Source: JAAFIP01 sp043778205 (lineage in GTDB: Bacteria; Pseudomonadota; Gammaproteobacteria; Burkholderiales; Burkholderiaceae_C). From it: 64,000 nt of DNA. Positions 17,237 to 26,002 of this stretch are shown piece after piece. Position numbers and translations under genes: made by a program. Position 1 is the first letter of the stretch; each line of letters starts with the position of its first letter. Under the pieces are notes generated by a model. That model had not been told where the DNA came from. It made no database searches and was given only the letters and a program-made list of their open reading frames with translations. The stretch covers positions 1 through 64,000 of the forward strand of contig JAYWGO010000058.1 of the NCBI GenBank assembly GCA_043778205.1. The letters are read 5' to 3'.

Positions 17237-18022
17237 TTAAGCCCCTGCAGCCACCCGGTACCCCAGCGCTTTAGAAATTTCAGCCGCTGTGGCCTCTAGC
17301 TTGGGCAGCCAGCTTTCATCCAAACGGTCTGCCGGTGCGGAAATGGACAGGCCGGCCACCAGTTTGGTGGTGTCGTCGTAAATGCCCACTGCCATGCAGC
17401 GCACGCCCAGCTCCAGCTCTTCGTTGTCACGGGCGACACCGTATTGGCGGGCTTTGGACAGCTCGCGCTCCAGGATGGGCAATTGGGTGATGCTGTTCTT
17501 GGTATGGCCAGCCAACCCGGTGCGTGTAGCGTAGGCGCGCAGGCGGGGGCTGTCGTCGGCAGCTAAAAACAGCTTGCCGGTGGAGGTTAGGTGCAGCGGC
17601 GCGCGGCCGCCGATGGCGCGCACCACTTGCATGCCGCTGCGCTCGCTGAAGGCGCGCTCTACATAGACAATTTCATCGCCTTGGCGCATGGACAAATTCA
17701 CCGGCTGCTGGGTTAGCTTGTGCAGCTCGCGCATGGGGGCCAGGGCAGCGTCGCGCACGTCCAGGCGGGCTTTCACCAGGTTGCCCAGCTCTAGCAGGCG
17801 CATGCCCAGGCGGTAGCTGCCTGCCTCGGGCCGGTCTACATAGCGGCCCAGGGTCAGGTCGTTCAAAATACGGTGCGCGGTGCTGGGGTGCAGGCCAGTT
17901 TTGGCGCTGATTTCTTTGAGCGAAATAGCCTCTTCGCGCGAGGCCAGCACGTCGATCAGGCTGAACATGCGCTCCATCACTTGGATAGCGGGGGTGCTGT
18001 GCTGGGGCAGGGGCTTTTTCAT
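17237..18022 (-). CDS. IclR-family transcriptional regulator
   Basis: A 261-residue regulator with a winged helix (AISLKEISAKTGLHPSTAHR near residues 33-52) and a C-terminal effector domain (GGRAPLHLTSTGKLFLA near residue 140 and ELGVRCMAVGIYDD near residue 205). It converges with the mutarotase gene and lies 11 bp downstream of bpt on the same strand, so it may be cotranscribed with aat-bpt. No target can be assigned from position alone. Confidence 0.92.
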   Translation of the reverse strand: MKKPLPQHSTPAIQVMERMFSLIDVLASREEAISLKEISAKTGLHPSTAHRILNDLTLGRYVDRPEAGSYRLGMRLLELGNLVKARLDVRDAALAPMRELHKLTQQPVNLSMRQGDEIVYVERAFSERSGMQVVRAIGGRAPLHLTSTGKLFLAADDSPRLRAYATRTGLAGHTKNSITQLPILERELSKARQYGVARDNEELELGVRCMAVGIYDDTTKLVAGLSISAPADRLDESWLPKLEATAAEISKALGYRVAAGA

Positions 18023-18033
18023 AGCGGGCGAAC

Positions 18034-18813
18034 CTAAGACGGGGTGGCTGGTAACCCTTGTATTTTACACTGTGAAATCCATTGGCCATCGCGTAGCACC
18101 TCGCTGGGGCCAAATAAGGCTTTGTAGGCCATTTTGGGGCTTTGCGTGATCCAGTAGCCCAGGTACACGTGGGGCAGCTGCAAAAGCCGTGCCTGGTGGA
18201 TTTGCCACACCACGTTGTAAATGCCGTACTGGGTGCGCGGTTCGGGCTCGTAGAAGGTGTAAACAGCCGACAAACCGGCACTGAGCACGTCCAGGATAGA
18301 CACCATTTTGAGTGCGCCCAGCGTGCCCTGGGGTGCGTCTGCAGGCGGCGGTGCGCGAAACTCCACCATGCGCGAATTAACCCGGCTTTGCAGTAAAAAC
18401 TGGGTGTACTGGTCGATGCTGTCTTGGTCCATGCCGCCGCCTGCGTGGCGGCTGTTTTGGTAGCGCAGGTACAGCTGGTAGTGCTCGGGCACAAAGCCCA
18501 GGTTCATCACCCGCACCTGCAGGTTGCTGTGTGCCTTGTGGGCGCGGCGCTGGCTGCGGGTGGGGGCAAACTGGGCGACATTTACCCGCAGGGGAATGCA
18601 GGCGTTGCAGCCATCGCAGTAGGGCCGGTAGGTGAACATGCCGCTGCGCCTAAAGCCGTTGGCCACCAGCTCAGAGTAGGCGTCGTTGTGAATCAGGTGG
18701 CTGGGCGTGGCCACTTGGCTGCGGGCAGTTTTGCCGGTAATGTAGCTGCAGGGGTATGCGGCAGTGGCATAAAACTGCAGGGTTTGCAGGGGCAGGTCTT
18801 TAAGCTGGGTCAC
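18034..18813 (-). CDS. bpt: Aspartate/glutamate leucyltransferase Bpt
   Basis: An aminoacyl-tRNA-protein transferase of the ATE family. It adds Leu to N-terminal Asp or Glu, feeding substrates into the N-degron route to ClpAP. The 259-residue protein has the N-terminal YPCSYITGKTARSQV segment, the Cys motif PYCDGCNACIPLRV near residue 65 and the C-terminal domain with VHLGYWI-like VYLGYWITQSPKMAYK near residue 220. It is 24 bp downstream of aat in the same direction, the usual arrangement in proteobacteria, because Aat performs the parallel reaction on Lys or Arg. Confidence 0.95.
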   Translation of the reverse strand: MTQLKDLPLQTLQFYATAAYPCSYITGKTARSQVATPSHLIHNDAYSELVANGFRRSGMFTYRPYCDGCNACIPLRVNVAQFAPTRSQRRAHKAHSNLQVRVMNLGFVPEHYQLYLRYQNSRHAGGGMDQDSIDQYTQFLLQSRVNSRMVEFRAPPPADAPQGTLGALKMVSILDVLSAGLSAVYTFYEPEPRTQYGIYNVVWQIHQARLLQLPHVYLGYWITQSPKMAYKALFGPSEVLRDGQWISQCKIQGLPATPS

Positions 18814-18837
18814 GTCTGAGATCTTAGCAGGATGGTC

Positions 18838-19602
18838 TTAGCCAGGTGTGCCCACAGGTTCTAGCAGGCTCCAGTAAGCAGGGTCAAATTGCCATGCAGG
18901 CGCAGGACGCAGGGCGGCGGCGGCCACGCTGGCACAAAACGCGGAGCGCGGCAGCTCGCGTGCGCCCAGGCTGGCCAGGTGCGGGGTGTTTTGCTGGCAG
19001 TCAATCTGCAGCACGCTGTGCGCGCGGCACAGCGCCACCAAGGCAGCCAGGGCGATTTTGGAGGCATCGCTGACGCGGCTGAACATAGACTCGCCAAACA
19101 CCGCCGCACCTACGTTGGTGCAGTACAGCCCGCCTACCAGCGCGCCATCGACCCAGGTTTCTATGCTGTGCGCGTGGCCAGCGGCGTGCAGCGCGGTGTA
19201 TGCGTCAACCATGTCTTGCACAATCCAGGTGCCGCTTTGGCCGCTGCGTGGTGACTGGGCACAGGCCTGTATGACAGCTGCAAAATCATGGTCAATGCGC
19301 AGCGCGCAGCCGGGGGTGATGCTGAACTTGGCCAGGCTTTTGCGCAGGCTGCGGTGCAGTTTAAAGTCGGCCACCTGCAGCACCATGCGCGGGTTTGGGC
19401 TCCACCACAAAATGGGCTGGCCTTCGCTATACCACGGAAATATGCCCTGGCTGTAAGCTTGGGTGAGCTGCGCTACGCTCAAGCCGCCGCCAGCGGCCAG
19501 CAGGCCGGGTGCTTCGCTGGCATCGCCCAGGGCATTGGCCACAGGCGGAAAGGCAGCACCGGGCTCTAGCCAGGGCAGTTTAAAGCTCGGTTGCTGTCGC
19601 AT
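18838..19602 (-). CDS. aat: Leucyl/phenylalanyl-tRNA-protein transferase Aat
   Basis: Transfers Leu or Phe from tRNA to N-terminal Arg or Lys of proteins, marking them for ClpS/ClpAP. The 254-residue protein has the family segments GLLAAGGGLSVAQLTQAYSQ, GIFPWYSEGQPILWWSPNPR near residue 55 and VGGLYCTNVGAAVFGESMFS near residue 160. IDCQQNTPHLASLGARELPR follows near residue 205. It is first in the aat-bpt pair. Confidence 0.95.
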   Translation of the reverse strand: MRQQPSFKLPWLEPGAAFPPVANALGDASEAPGLLAAGGGLSVAQLTQAYSQGIFPWYSEGQPILWWSPNPRMVLQVADFKLHRSLRKSLAKFSITPGCALRIDHDFAAVIQACAQSPRSGQSGTWIVQDMVDAYTALHAAGHAHSIETWVDGALVGGLYCTNVGAAVFGESMFSRVSDASKIALAALVALCRAHSVLQIDCQQNTPHLASLGARELPRSAFCASVAAAALRPAPAWQFDPAYWSLLEPVGTPG

Positions 19603-19653
19603 GGCCAGGGCGCTGGGCTAGGTGTTGGGTTCAAGCTGCGGTGCTTGCACCAC

Positions 19654-20424
19654 TTACTGGGCGGTCCAGCCGCCGTCTACCTGCCAGGCCACGCCTTGCA
19701 CGTTGCGGGCCGAGGTGCTGCACAGGTACACGGCCAGGTCGCCCAGCTCCTCAGGGGTGGTGAACTGCATCGACGGCTGCTTTTCGCCCAGCAGCATTTT
19801 TTTAGCCTCCTCGTTGCTCACCTTGAACTCGGCGGCTTTCGCGTCAACTTGCTTTTGCACCAGCGGGGTTAGCACCCAGCCGGGGCAAATGGCGTTGCAG
19901 GTAACGCCCGTGGTGGCGTTTTCCAGGGCCGTCACTTTGGTCAGGCCCACCACGCCGTGCTTGGCCGCTACGTAGGCCGACTTGTGGGCAGAGCCGACCA
20001 AGCCGTGGGCTGAGGCGATGTTGATAATGCGTCCCCAGTTGGCTTTTTGCATGCCTGGCAGCGCCAAGCGGGTGGTGTGAAAGGCGCTGCTCAGGTTGAT
20101 GGCAATCACCGCGTCCCAGCGCTCTACCGGGAAGTCTTGCACGCTGGCCACATACTGAATGCCGGCGTTATTGACCAAGATATCCACCGTGCCAAAGCGT
20201 GCGGTAGCGGCATGCACCATGGCTTCGATCTGGGCGGGTTGAGCCATGTCTGCACCGTGGTACAGGGTTTGCACGCCCAGTGCGTCAATTTCTTTTTGCG
20301 CTGCCGCGTAATCACCAAAGCCATTCATAACAATGTTGGCACCTTGGCGGGCCAGTTGCAGTGCAATGCCCAGGCCAATGCCGCTGGTAGAGCCTGTAAC
20401 GAGTGCAGTTTTTCCGTGGAGCAT
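19654..20424 (-). CDS. bdhA: 3-hydroxybutyrate dehydrogenase (SDR)
   Basis: An NAD-dependent short-chain dehydrogenase that oxidises 3-hydroxybutyrate to acetoacetate during polyhydroxybutyrate use. The 256-residue protein begins MLHGKTALVTGSTSGIGLGI with the cofactor loop. It then shows NNAG near residue 90, the active-site YVAAKHGVVGLTK near residue 155 and ICPGWVLTPLVQKQ, typical of this enzyme. An AGGAAA on the minus strand supports the ATG at 20424 over the in-frame ATG at 20454. PhaR, 4 kb away, fits the same storage-polymer metabolism. Confidence 0.9.
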   Translation of the reverse strand: MLHGKTALVTGSTSGIGLGIALQLARQGANIVMNGFGDYAAAQKEIDALGVQTLYHGADMAQPAQIEAMVHAATARFGTVDILVNNAGIQYVASVQDFPVERWDAVIAINLSSAFHTTRLALPGMQKANWGRIINIASAHGLVGSAHKSAYVAAKHGVVGLTKVTALENATTGVTCNAICPGWVLTPLVQKQVDAKAAEFKVSNEEAKKMLLGEKQPSMQFTTPEELGDLAVYLCSTSARNVQGVAWQVDGGWTAQ

Positions 20425-20488
20425 GGGTGTTTCCTGTTGCGATGGGTTTAACATGGTGGCAATTATCCCTTGTTGTATGAGAAATTCG

Positions 20489-21487
20489 ATGACCCTTGAG
20501 CCGACTTTGCACTATCTGGTTTGCCCGCAGCCCGCGCAGTTGGGCATTGAGCCTGGCGCTGCGCCTGGTACAGCCAACCTGACCAACGGGGCCAACGTTG
20601 CCAACGGGGCCAGCCTGCCCGCCAGCCGCCGCATGGCCTACTGGAGCTGGGGCAACCCGGCGCATGCCCATGTGGTGGTGTGTGTGCACGGCATCTCCCG
20701 CCAGGGCCGTGATTTTGACACCTTAGCCCGCGCCTTGGTAGGGCCAGATGGCCAGCGCTGCCGCGTGGTCAGCGTAGACATTGCGGGCCGGGGCCACAGC
20801 GACTGGCACACCAACCCTAGCCTGTACGCTGTGCCCAGCTACGCCGTTGACATGCTGGCGCTGTTGGCCCACCTGCGGGCGCAGGAGGGCGCGCAAACCA
20901 TCGACTGGGTGGGCACCAGCATGGGCGGTCTGATCGGCATTGCGGTGGCACCGCAGCTGGCCATGGTGGCAGGCGCAGCTTTGCGCAAACTGGTGCTTAA
21001 CGACGTAGGCCCGGTGGTGCAGTGGTCTGCGCTGCAGCGTATCAGCAGCTACATTGGCGCCGACCCACACTTTGCCTCTGAGCAAGAAGGCGCTGACGCA
21101 ATGTGGAAGCTGTCAACCAGTTTTGGCCCGCACACGCCAGCGCAGTGGCTGGCCTTGTCTAAACCCATGCTGCGGCCCGTTACCGATGGCAGCGGAGGAC
21201 TTTTTAAACTGCACTACGACCCGGCCATTTCTATGCCCGTTAAAGCCACCACGCCTGAACTGGCAGCGCAGGGCGAGGCGATACTGTGGCATTTGTATGA
21301 CGCTATAACTTGCGACACTTTGCTGGTGCGCGGGGCCGACTCTGACCTGATCAGCCCGGCTACCGCGCAAGCCATGCAGGCGCGCGGGCCCAAGGCGCAT
21401 CTAGTGGAGTTTACCGGGGTAGGGCACGCGCCTACTTTGGTGGCTGCAGACCAAGTTGCAGCAGTGACTTCGTTTTTGTTTGGGTAG
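20489..21487 (+). CDS. Alpha/beta hydrolase (esterase-like)
   Basis: This 332-residue hydrolase has VVVCVHGISRQGRDFDTLA near residue 65, the nucleophile elbow GTSMGGLIGIA near residue 145, an acid in LLVRGADSDLI near residue 280 and the catalytic His in GVGHAPTL near residue 310. The open frame begins at 20333 inside the divergent dehydrogenase gene. ATG codons at 20477 and 20489 are the realistic starts, and neither has a strong ribosome site. It is 50 bp upstream of relA in the same direction. Substrate unknown. Confidence 0.85.
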   Translation: MTLEPTLHYLVCPQPAQLGIEPGAAPGTANLTNGANVANGASLPASRRMAYWSWGNPAHAHVVVCVHGISRQGRDFDTLARALVGPDGQRCRVVSVDIAGRGHSDWHTNPSLYAVPSYAVDMLALLAHLRAQEGAQTIDWVGTSMGGLIGIAVAPQLAMVAGAALRKLVLNDVGPVVQWSALQRISSYIGADPHFASEQEGADAMWKLSTSFGPHTPAQWLALSKPMLRPVTDGSGGLFKLHYDPAISMPVKATTPELAAQGEAILWHLYDAITCDTLLVRGADSDLISPATAQAMQARGPKAHLVEFTGVGHAPTLVAADQVAAVTSFLFG

Positions 21488-21537
21488 TTTTTGCTGATGT
21501 TTTACGCTTTTACGTCACGCAAGCACAGTGGGGCGCA

Positions 21538-23832
21538 ATGAAACACGTCCAAGCTGACATTTTGAGCCCCTCTGCCGCACTGGAGGTGGCCGCAGCCGGC
21601 TTCTCGCCAGAAGCACGTGCCCTAAACCAAGCCTTGCAACGCACCCGCGCATTTGCCGAGCCACTGATTGCCTACGAGAACCTGGACACGGGCGAAAACA
21701 CGCTGGCCCATGCCGATGCCGTAGCCGCTATTTTGCGCAGCATTGGCGGGTCTGAGGCCATGCAAGCCGCCAGCTACTTGGTGTACGCCTGCGACCACCT
21801 TAACCGGCCGCAAGAAGTGATTGAAAAAGCCTTTGGTGCCAGCTACGCCACCTTGGCCGTAGAGACCACCAAGCTGGTTAAAGTGCAAAGGCTGTCGCGG
21901 GCCGCTGCAGGCGGCGCTGGCCAAACAGAAAACATCCGCAAAATGCTGCTGGCCTTTAGCCGCGACCTGCGCGTGGTGATGCTGCGCCTGGCCTCGCGCC
22001 TGCAAACCCTGCGCCACTACGCTGCCGCCAAACTGCCCGTGCCGCTGGCCGTGGCCAGCGAGTCGCTGCACGTGTTTGCGCCGCTGGCCAACCGCCTGGG
22101 CATTTGGCAAATCAAGTGGGAGATGGAAGACCTGGCCTTTCGTTTTTTGGAGCCAGACACCTACAAAGCTATCGCCAAACAGCTGGACGCAAAACGCATT
22201 GCGCGTGAAGCAGCCATGGCCCAGCTACGCGCGGATGTAGAGCGCGAGTTGCAGCACGCAGGCGTGCCCGCCACCGTACAAGCGCGGCCCAAACACATCT
22301 ACAGCATTGTCAAAAAAATGCGTGGCAAGCAGCTAGGCTTTGACCAAGTGCTAGACGTGCGTGCAATGCGCGTGATTGTGCCCAGTGTGGCCGACTGCTA
22401 CGCCGCGCTGTCGTATGTGCACGCGCACTTTACCCCCATTGCGGGTGAGTTTGACGACTACATTGCCAAGCCCAAAGCCAACGGCTACCAAAGCCTGCAC
22501 ACGGTGGTGCTGGCGGGCAACCAAGGCATTGGGGCTTTGGGCCTTGCCACGCCGGTAGAGATTCAAATCCGCACCCAAGCCATGCACGACCATGCCGAGA
22601 CCGGCGTGGCCGCGCACTGGGCTTACAAAGAGGCGGGCAGCAAAGGCTATGCCGGCGTGAGTGCCACCGGGGCGTACGATGCCAAAATTGCGGTGCTGCG
22701 CCAGTTGCTGGCCTGGCAGCATGACGTGTCAGTGGGCACTAGCCACGCCGCGATGCCGCAGGGCGCTCCCACTGCTGCAAGTGCAGCAGTGCCTGCGGGC
22801 ATGCAGGCACTGCTAGACGACCGCATTTACGTGCTCACGCCCGATGCAGCCATTGTCGATTTGCCCTTTGGTGCCACCCCCATAGACTTTGCCTACGCCG
22901 TGCACACCAACCTAGGCCACCGCTGCCGTGGTGCCAAGATTGACGGTGCGCTAGTGCCCTTGAACACGGCGCTTAAAAACGGCCAAACCGTTGAGGTTAC
23001 GGTGGCCAAAGAGGGCGGCCCATCACGCGACTGGCTCAACCCCGAGCTGGGCTATCTGGCCAGCCAGCGCTCTAAATCCAAAGTGCGCGCTTGGTTTAAC
23101 GCCATTGTCATTGAGAGCACCATCGCCAAAGGCCGTGAAGCGGTAGAAAAACTGCTACAGCGCGAAGGTAAAACCGCCCTCAAACTTGCCGATGTAGCCG
23201 AACAACTGGGTTTTAAAACGCCTGACGATTTGTTTGAAGTGGTGGGCAAGGACGAGCTGTCGCTGCGCACTATCGAGCAACTTTTTCGTCCAGCCGAGCC
23301 CGAAGCAGATGACGATGCGCAACTGCTGCTTAAGCAAGCGCGCAATGCTGAAAAGTTCCAAGCCACCCACGGCAAAGGTGGCGTGCTGGTGGTGGGTGTT
23401 GACTCGCTGCTAACCCAGCTGGCCAAGTGCTGCAAACCGGCCCCGCCAGACGCCATTGGCGGCTATGTGACGCGGGGCAAGGGGGTTAGCATTCACCGCG
23501 CCGACTGCGCTAACTTGCGCCAACTGTTGGTGAAAGACGCAGGCCGCAGTATTGAGGTGCAGTGGGGCCAACCCAAGCCCAGCGCCGCTGGCGGGCAGCC
23601 CAGCTATGCGGTGGACGTGACGGTACAAGCTGGCGACCGCCCCGGCCTGCTGCGCGACATTGCCGAGGTGTTTAGCAAAGAAAAAACGCATGTGCAAAGT
23701 GTGCAGTCGCAGTCCACCCAAGGCACCGTGTGGATGGCCATGACGGTATTGGTTCCCGATGCAAGCCGCCTTGCTAAAGTGCTGGCAGCGGTGGGGCAGG
23801 TGGCCGGTGTGCAGTGGGCTCGGCGCAGGTAA
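21538..23832 (+). CDS. relA: GTP pyrophosphokinase RelA
   Basis: Makes (p)ppGpp in the stringent response on stalled ribosomes. The 764-residue protein has the full long-RSH layout. The hydrolase-like N-terminal domain lacks the HDxxED metal motif (YACDHLNRPQEV near residue 90), so it should be inactive. The synthetase domain carries GEFDDYIAKPKANGYQSLHT near residue 305; its acidic EFDD form is the RelA, not SpoT, signature. A TGS domain (RIYVLTPDAAIVDLPFGATP, near 425) and a Cys/His domain (LAKCCKPAPPDAIGGYV, near 630) follow. A C-terminal ACT domain starts near 685. A SpoT should exist elsewhere in the genome. Confidence 0.95.
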   Translation: MKHVQADILSPSAALEVAAAGFSPEARALNQALQRTRAFAEPLIAYENLDTGENTLAHADAVAAILRSIGGSEAMQAASYLVYACDHLNRPQEVIEKAFGASYATLAVETTKLVKVQRLSRAAAGGAGQTENIRKMLLAFSRDLRVVMLRLASRLQTLRHYAAAKLPVPLAVASESLHVFAPLANRLGIWQIKWEMEDLAFRFLEPDTYKAIAKQLDAKRIAREAAMAQLRADVERELQHAGVPATVQARPKHIYSIVKKMRGKQLGFDQVLDVRAMRVIVPSVADCYAALSYVHAHFTPIAGEFDDYIAKPKANGYQSLHTVVLAGNQGIGALGLATPVEIQIRTQAMHDHAETGVAAHWAYKEAGSKGYAGVSATGAYDAKIAVLRQLLAWQHDVSVGTSHAAMPQGAPTAASAAVPAGMQALLDDRIYVLTPDAAIVDLPFGATPIDFAYAVHTNLGHRCRGAKIDGALVPLNTALKNGQTVEVTVAKEGGPSRDWLNPELGYLASQRSKSKVRAWFNAIVIESTIAKGREAVEKLLQREGKTALKLADVAEQLGFKTPDDLFEVVGKDELSLRTIEQLFRPAEPEADDDAQLLLKQARNAEKFQATHGKGGVLVVGVDSLLTQLAKCCKPAPPDAIGGYVTRGKGVSIHRADCANLRQLLVKDAGRSIEVQWGQPKPSAAGGQPSYAVDVTVQAGDRPGLLRDIAEVFSKEKTHVQSVQSQSTQGTVWMAMTVLVPDASRLAKVLAAVGQVAGVQWARRR

Positions 23833-24020
23833 CCTTAAGTATTTGCCCGTTTGGTAGTACGACGCGCCTTCCTCCAGATTTTCATCAAGGCCAGACACCA
23901 TCGACGCTTTGCCGGTTTGGTGGGCGTGCCTTCCAATCCATGTCTCGTCGCCCGACCAAGGGTCTAGGTGAACAAGGCACAAAAGCATTGCAGCGTGCTG
24001 TTGCCTCTTAGCACCTGTGA

Positions 24021-24026
24021 TAAAAT
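24021..24026 (+). promoter_or_regulatory. Probable -10 element of tRNA-Val promoter
   Basis: TAAAAT at 24021-24026 lies 9 bp before the first base of the tRNA, the spacing expected if transcription starts a few bases upstream of the mature end. A weak CTGTTG at 23998-24003 could serve as -35 with a 17-bp spacer. Confidence 0.5.
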
Positions 24027-24035
24027 TCAAACATT

Positions 24036-24110
24036 AGGCGGTTAGCTCAGTGGTAGAGCACCTGCTTGACGTGCAGGGTGTCACAAGTTCGACCCTTGTA
24101 CCGCCTACCA
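24036..24110 (+). tRNA. tRNA-Val (anticodon GAC)
   Basis: The sequence folds as a full cloverleaf. The acceptor AGGCGGT pairs with ACCGCCT, a D-arm contains TAGCTCAGTGGTAGAGCA, and the anticodon stem CCTGC/GCAGG holds the loop TTGACGT with GAC at 24068-24070. The T-arm contains GTTCGAC, and CCA is encoded at the 3' end. It is a single gene followed by its own terminator. Confidence 0.97.
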
Positions 24111-24120
24111 AAAATCCTAA

Positions 24121-24147
24121 AAAGCACCCTCGCGGTGCTTTTTTTGT
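24121..24147 (+). terminator. Terminator after tRNA-Val
   Basis: The stem AAAGCACC (24121-24128) / GGTGCTTT (24134-24141) with loop CTCGC is followed by a T-run. It begins 11 bp after the tRNA CCA end. Confidence 0.85.
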
Positions 24148-24235
24148 TCTAATTTTGGTTTCAGGGTAAACCTAGAGACCGCGTTTACTGGCAAATGTCT
24201 AGAATGTGTTGCAGCGCATCAAAACTGCGTTGTAC

Positions 24236-24886
24236 ATGAACCAGCATGCGGCCCAAGCCCCTAGCAGTTCAGTGCAGCCCACACAGCAGCCCAACAAGCT
24301 GGCCAGGAGAACCGATTTGCCGACAACACAGACTAAAAGCAGTAGCAAAAGCAGCAACAGCAAAAGCAGCAGCCAAGGACATACCGCTGACCCCGCCTTG
24401 GGTCTGCGCGTTATTAAAAAATACCCCAACCGGCGCTTGTACGACACCGACAGCTCGGCCTACATTACGCTGGCAGAAGTTAAGCAACTGGTGTTGCAAG
24501 GCCAGGTTTTTGTGGTGGTGGATGCTAAGACCAATGAAGAGCTGACCCGCAGCATTTTGCTGCAAATTATTTTAGAGGAAGAGTCTGGCGGTTTGCCCAT
24601 GTTTACCGAAGCTGCGTTGGCCAACATGATCCGTTTTTATGGCCATGCCATGCAGGGGTTTATGGGCAGCTACCTAGAAAAAAATGTGCAGGCGTTTACC
24701 GACATGCAAACCAAAATGACCGAACAAGGCAAGGCTTTTGCCCCTGGCTTGGGCGCTGCCATGCCTGGGATGCCCGGCATGATGGGTGCGTATGCCGAGC
24801 AGTCCCAAACCATGTTTGCGCAAATGCAAGAGCAAATGCAAAAGCAAACCGAACAAATGTTTACCGCATTGGGCATGAAACGTTAA
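24236..24886 (+). CDS. phaR: Polyhydroxyalkanoate synthesis repressor PhaR
   Basis: A 216-residue DNA-binding regulator that senses PHA granules and controls phasin genes. The PHB/PHA accumulation DNA-binding domain is clear (VIKKYPNRRLYDTDSSAYIT near residue 60), followed by LTRSILLQIILEEESGGLPM and a C-terminal Met/Gln-rich coiled region. Unlike the usual protein, which starts close to the IKKYPNRRLYDT motif, this one has about 55 extra residues rich in Ser, Lys and Gln (SSSKSSNSKSSSQG), encoded by repeated AGCAGC/AAAAGC triplets. The start could be the ATG at 24236 or the GTG at 24206; neither has a good ribosome site. Confidence 0.9.
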   Translation: MNQHAAQAPSSSVQPTQQPNKLARRTDLPTTQTKSSSKSSNSKSSSQGHTADPALGLRVIKKYPNRRLYDTDSSAYITLAEVKQLVLQGQVFVVVDAKTNEELTRSILLQIILEEESGGLPMFTEAALANMIRFYGHAMQGFMGSYLEKNVQAFTDMQTKMTEQGKAFAPGLGAAMPGMPGMMGAYAEQSQTMFAQMQEQMQKQTEQMFTALGMKR

Positions 24887-24968
24887 ATATTGCAGGCTAA
24901 ACTACTTTGCAATGCTTGTAGTTAGCTATTAGCCCACGCTCTGCAGCCCGTATAAATCACCTTACACT

Positions 24969-25934
24969 ATGCCGCAAATTCGCACAATAGGTCTTCGTTT
25001 CGTTGGCTACAGCTTGGCAGCATTGGCCATTGCCAGCAGCTTGTCGGCCTGCGGTGGCGGTAGCGCAGGCGGCACCACGCCGCCTACTGTGCAGGCTGGC
25101 CCCACATGGGAGCTGATGACGGCGGGCGATATAGCCCAATGCCTGCTGTTTTCTTCGTCGGGCTCTAACGCACAAAAAACAGCCGAACTGGTAGAGCGCC
25201 AACTGGCCAGCGCAGGGGCCAATGCCAATGTGCTAACCCTGGGCGACAACGCCTACGTTAAGGGCACCATCATTGGCTACACCCAGTGCTACAAGCCCAC
25301 GTGGGGCCGGTTTTTAGACAAGACTTTTGTCGTACCCGGCAACCACGACTACGAAAGCGGTGGCCAAAACGAATACTTTGACTATTTTGGTGCCAAGGCC
25401 TCCCCCGGCCCCAGTTTTGGTCCTGACCGCAGTGGCTACTACCGCATTGACCAAAATGGCTGGACTGTATTTACCCTCAACAGCAATATCGAGGCAGGCG
25501 CAGCATCTGCCCAAGCGCAGTGGCTTAAAGCCCAGCTGGCCACCGCCAAGCCCTGCATTGCCGCTGCGTGGCACCACCCGCGCTTTAGCTCGGCTGCGCG
25601 CGGAGACAACGCCTTAATGCAAGACATGTGGGAGATACTGGACCTGGCCAAGGCCGACCTCATCCTTGCAGCCCACGAACACCACTACGAGCGCTTTGCC
25701 CCCATGACCTCCACGGGCGCGGTGGTGGCGGGCGGCGGCATACGCTCTTTTGTTGTGGGCACCGGCGGTGCGGAAAAATACGGTTTTGCTACGGTGCGTG
25801 CCAGCAGCCAAAAGCAGCATGAGTCCTACGGTGTCATGCGTTTGTCGCTTAGCGACGGCAAAGCAGGCTGGAAATTCATCGATATTGACAACAACACCCT
25901 AGACCAAGGCGCTTTTGACTGCCGCGCTAAATAA
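24969..25934 (+). CDS. Metallophosphoesterase, probable lipoprotein
   Basis: This 321-residue protein has a lipoprotein signal peptide ending LSSLSAC with Cys near residue 28, then a glycine-rich linker. The calcineurin-like metal motifs follow in order: AGDIAQC (residue ~55), LGDNAYV (~92), VPGNHDYES (~123), AWHHPRFSS (~200) and ILAAHEHHYERF (~235). All expected Asp, Asn and His metal ligands are present, so it should be an active phosphoesterase at the outer or inner membrane, periplasmic side. It belongs to the purple-acid-phosphatase-like group. It is a single gene between phaR and rimO; substrate unknown. Confidence 0.85.
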   Translation: MPQIRTIGLRFVGYSLAALAIASSLSACGGGSAGGTTPPTVQAGPTWELMTAGDIAQCLLFSSSGSNAQKTAELVERQLASAGANANVLTLGDNAYVKGTIIGYTQCYKPTWGRFLDKTFVVPGNHDYESGGQNEYFDYFGAKASPGPSFGPDRSGYYRIDQNGWTVFTLNSNIEAGAASAQAQWLKAQLATAKPCIAAAWHHPRFSSAARGDNALMQDMWEILDLAKADLILAAHEHHYERFAPMTSTGAVVAGGGIRSFVVGTGGAEKYGFATVRASSQKQHESYGVMRLSLSDGKAGWKFIDIDNNTLDQGAFDCRAK

Positions 25935-26002
25935 CGCCTTGTAGTGCTGCCAGCCTAGGCTTCTTTAAGCTGCCTAAGCCGCAGTCTGAGACAATACAGC
26001 CT

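Noticed and set aside
24236..24400. Short tandem triplets in phaR as a CRISPR or satellite array
   Set aside because: The units are in-frame Ser/Lys codons of a low-complexity protein segment without spacers. No CRISPR-like repeat-spacer pattern exists in the window.
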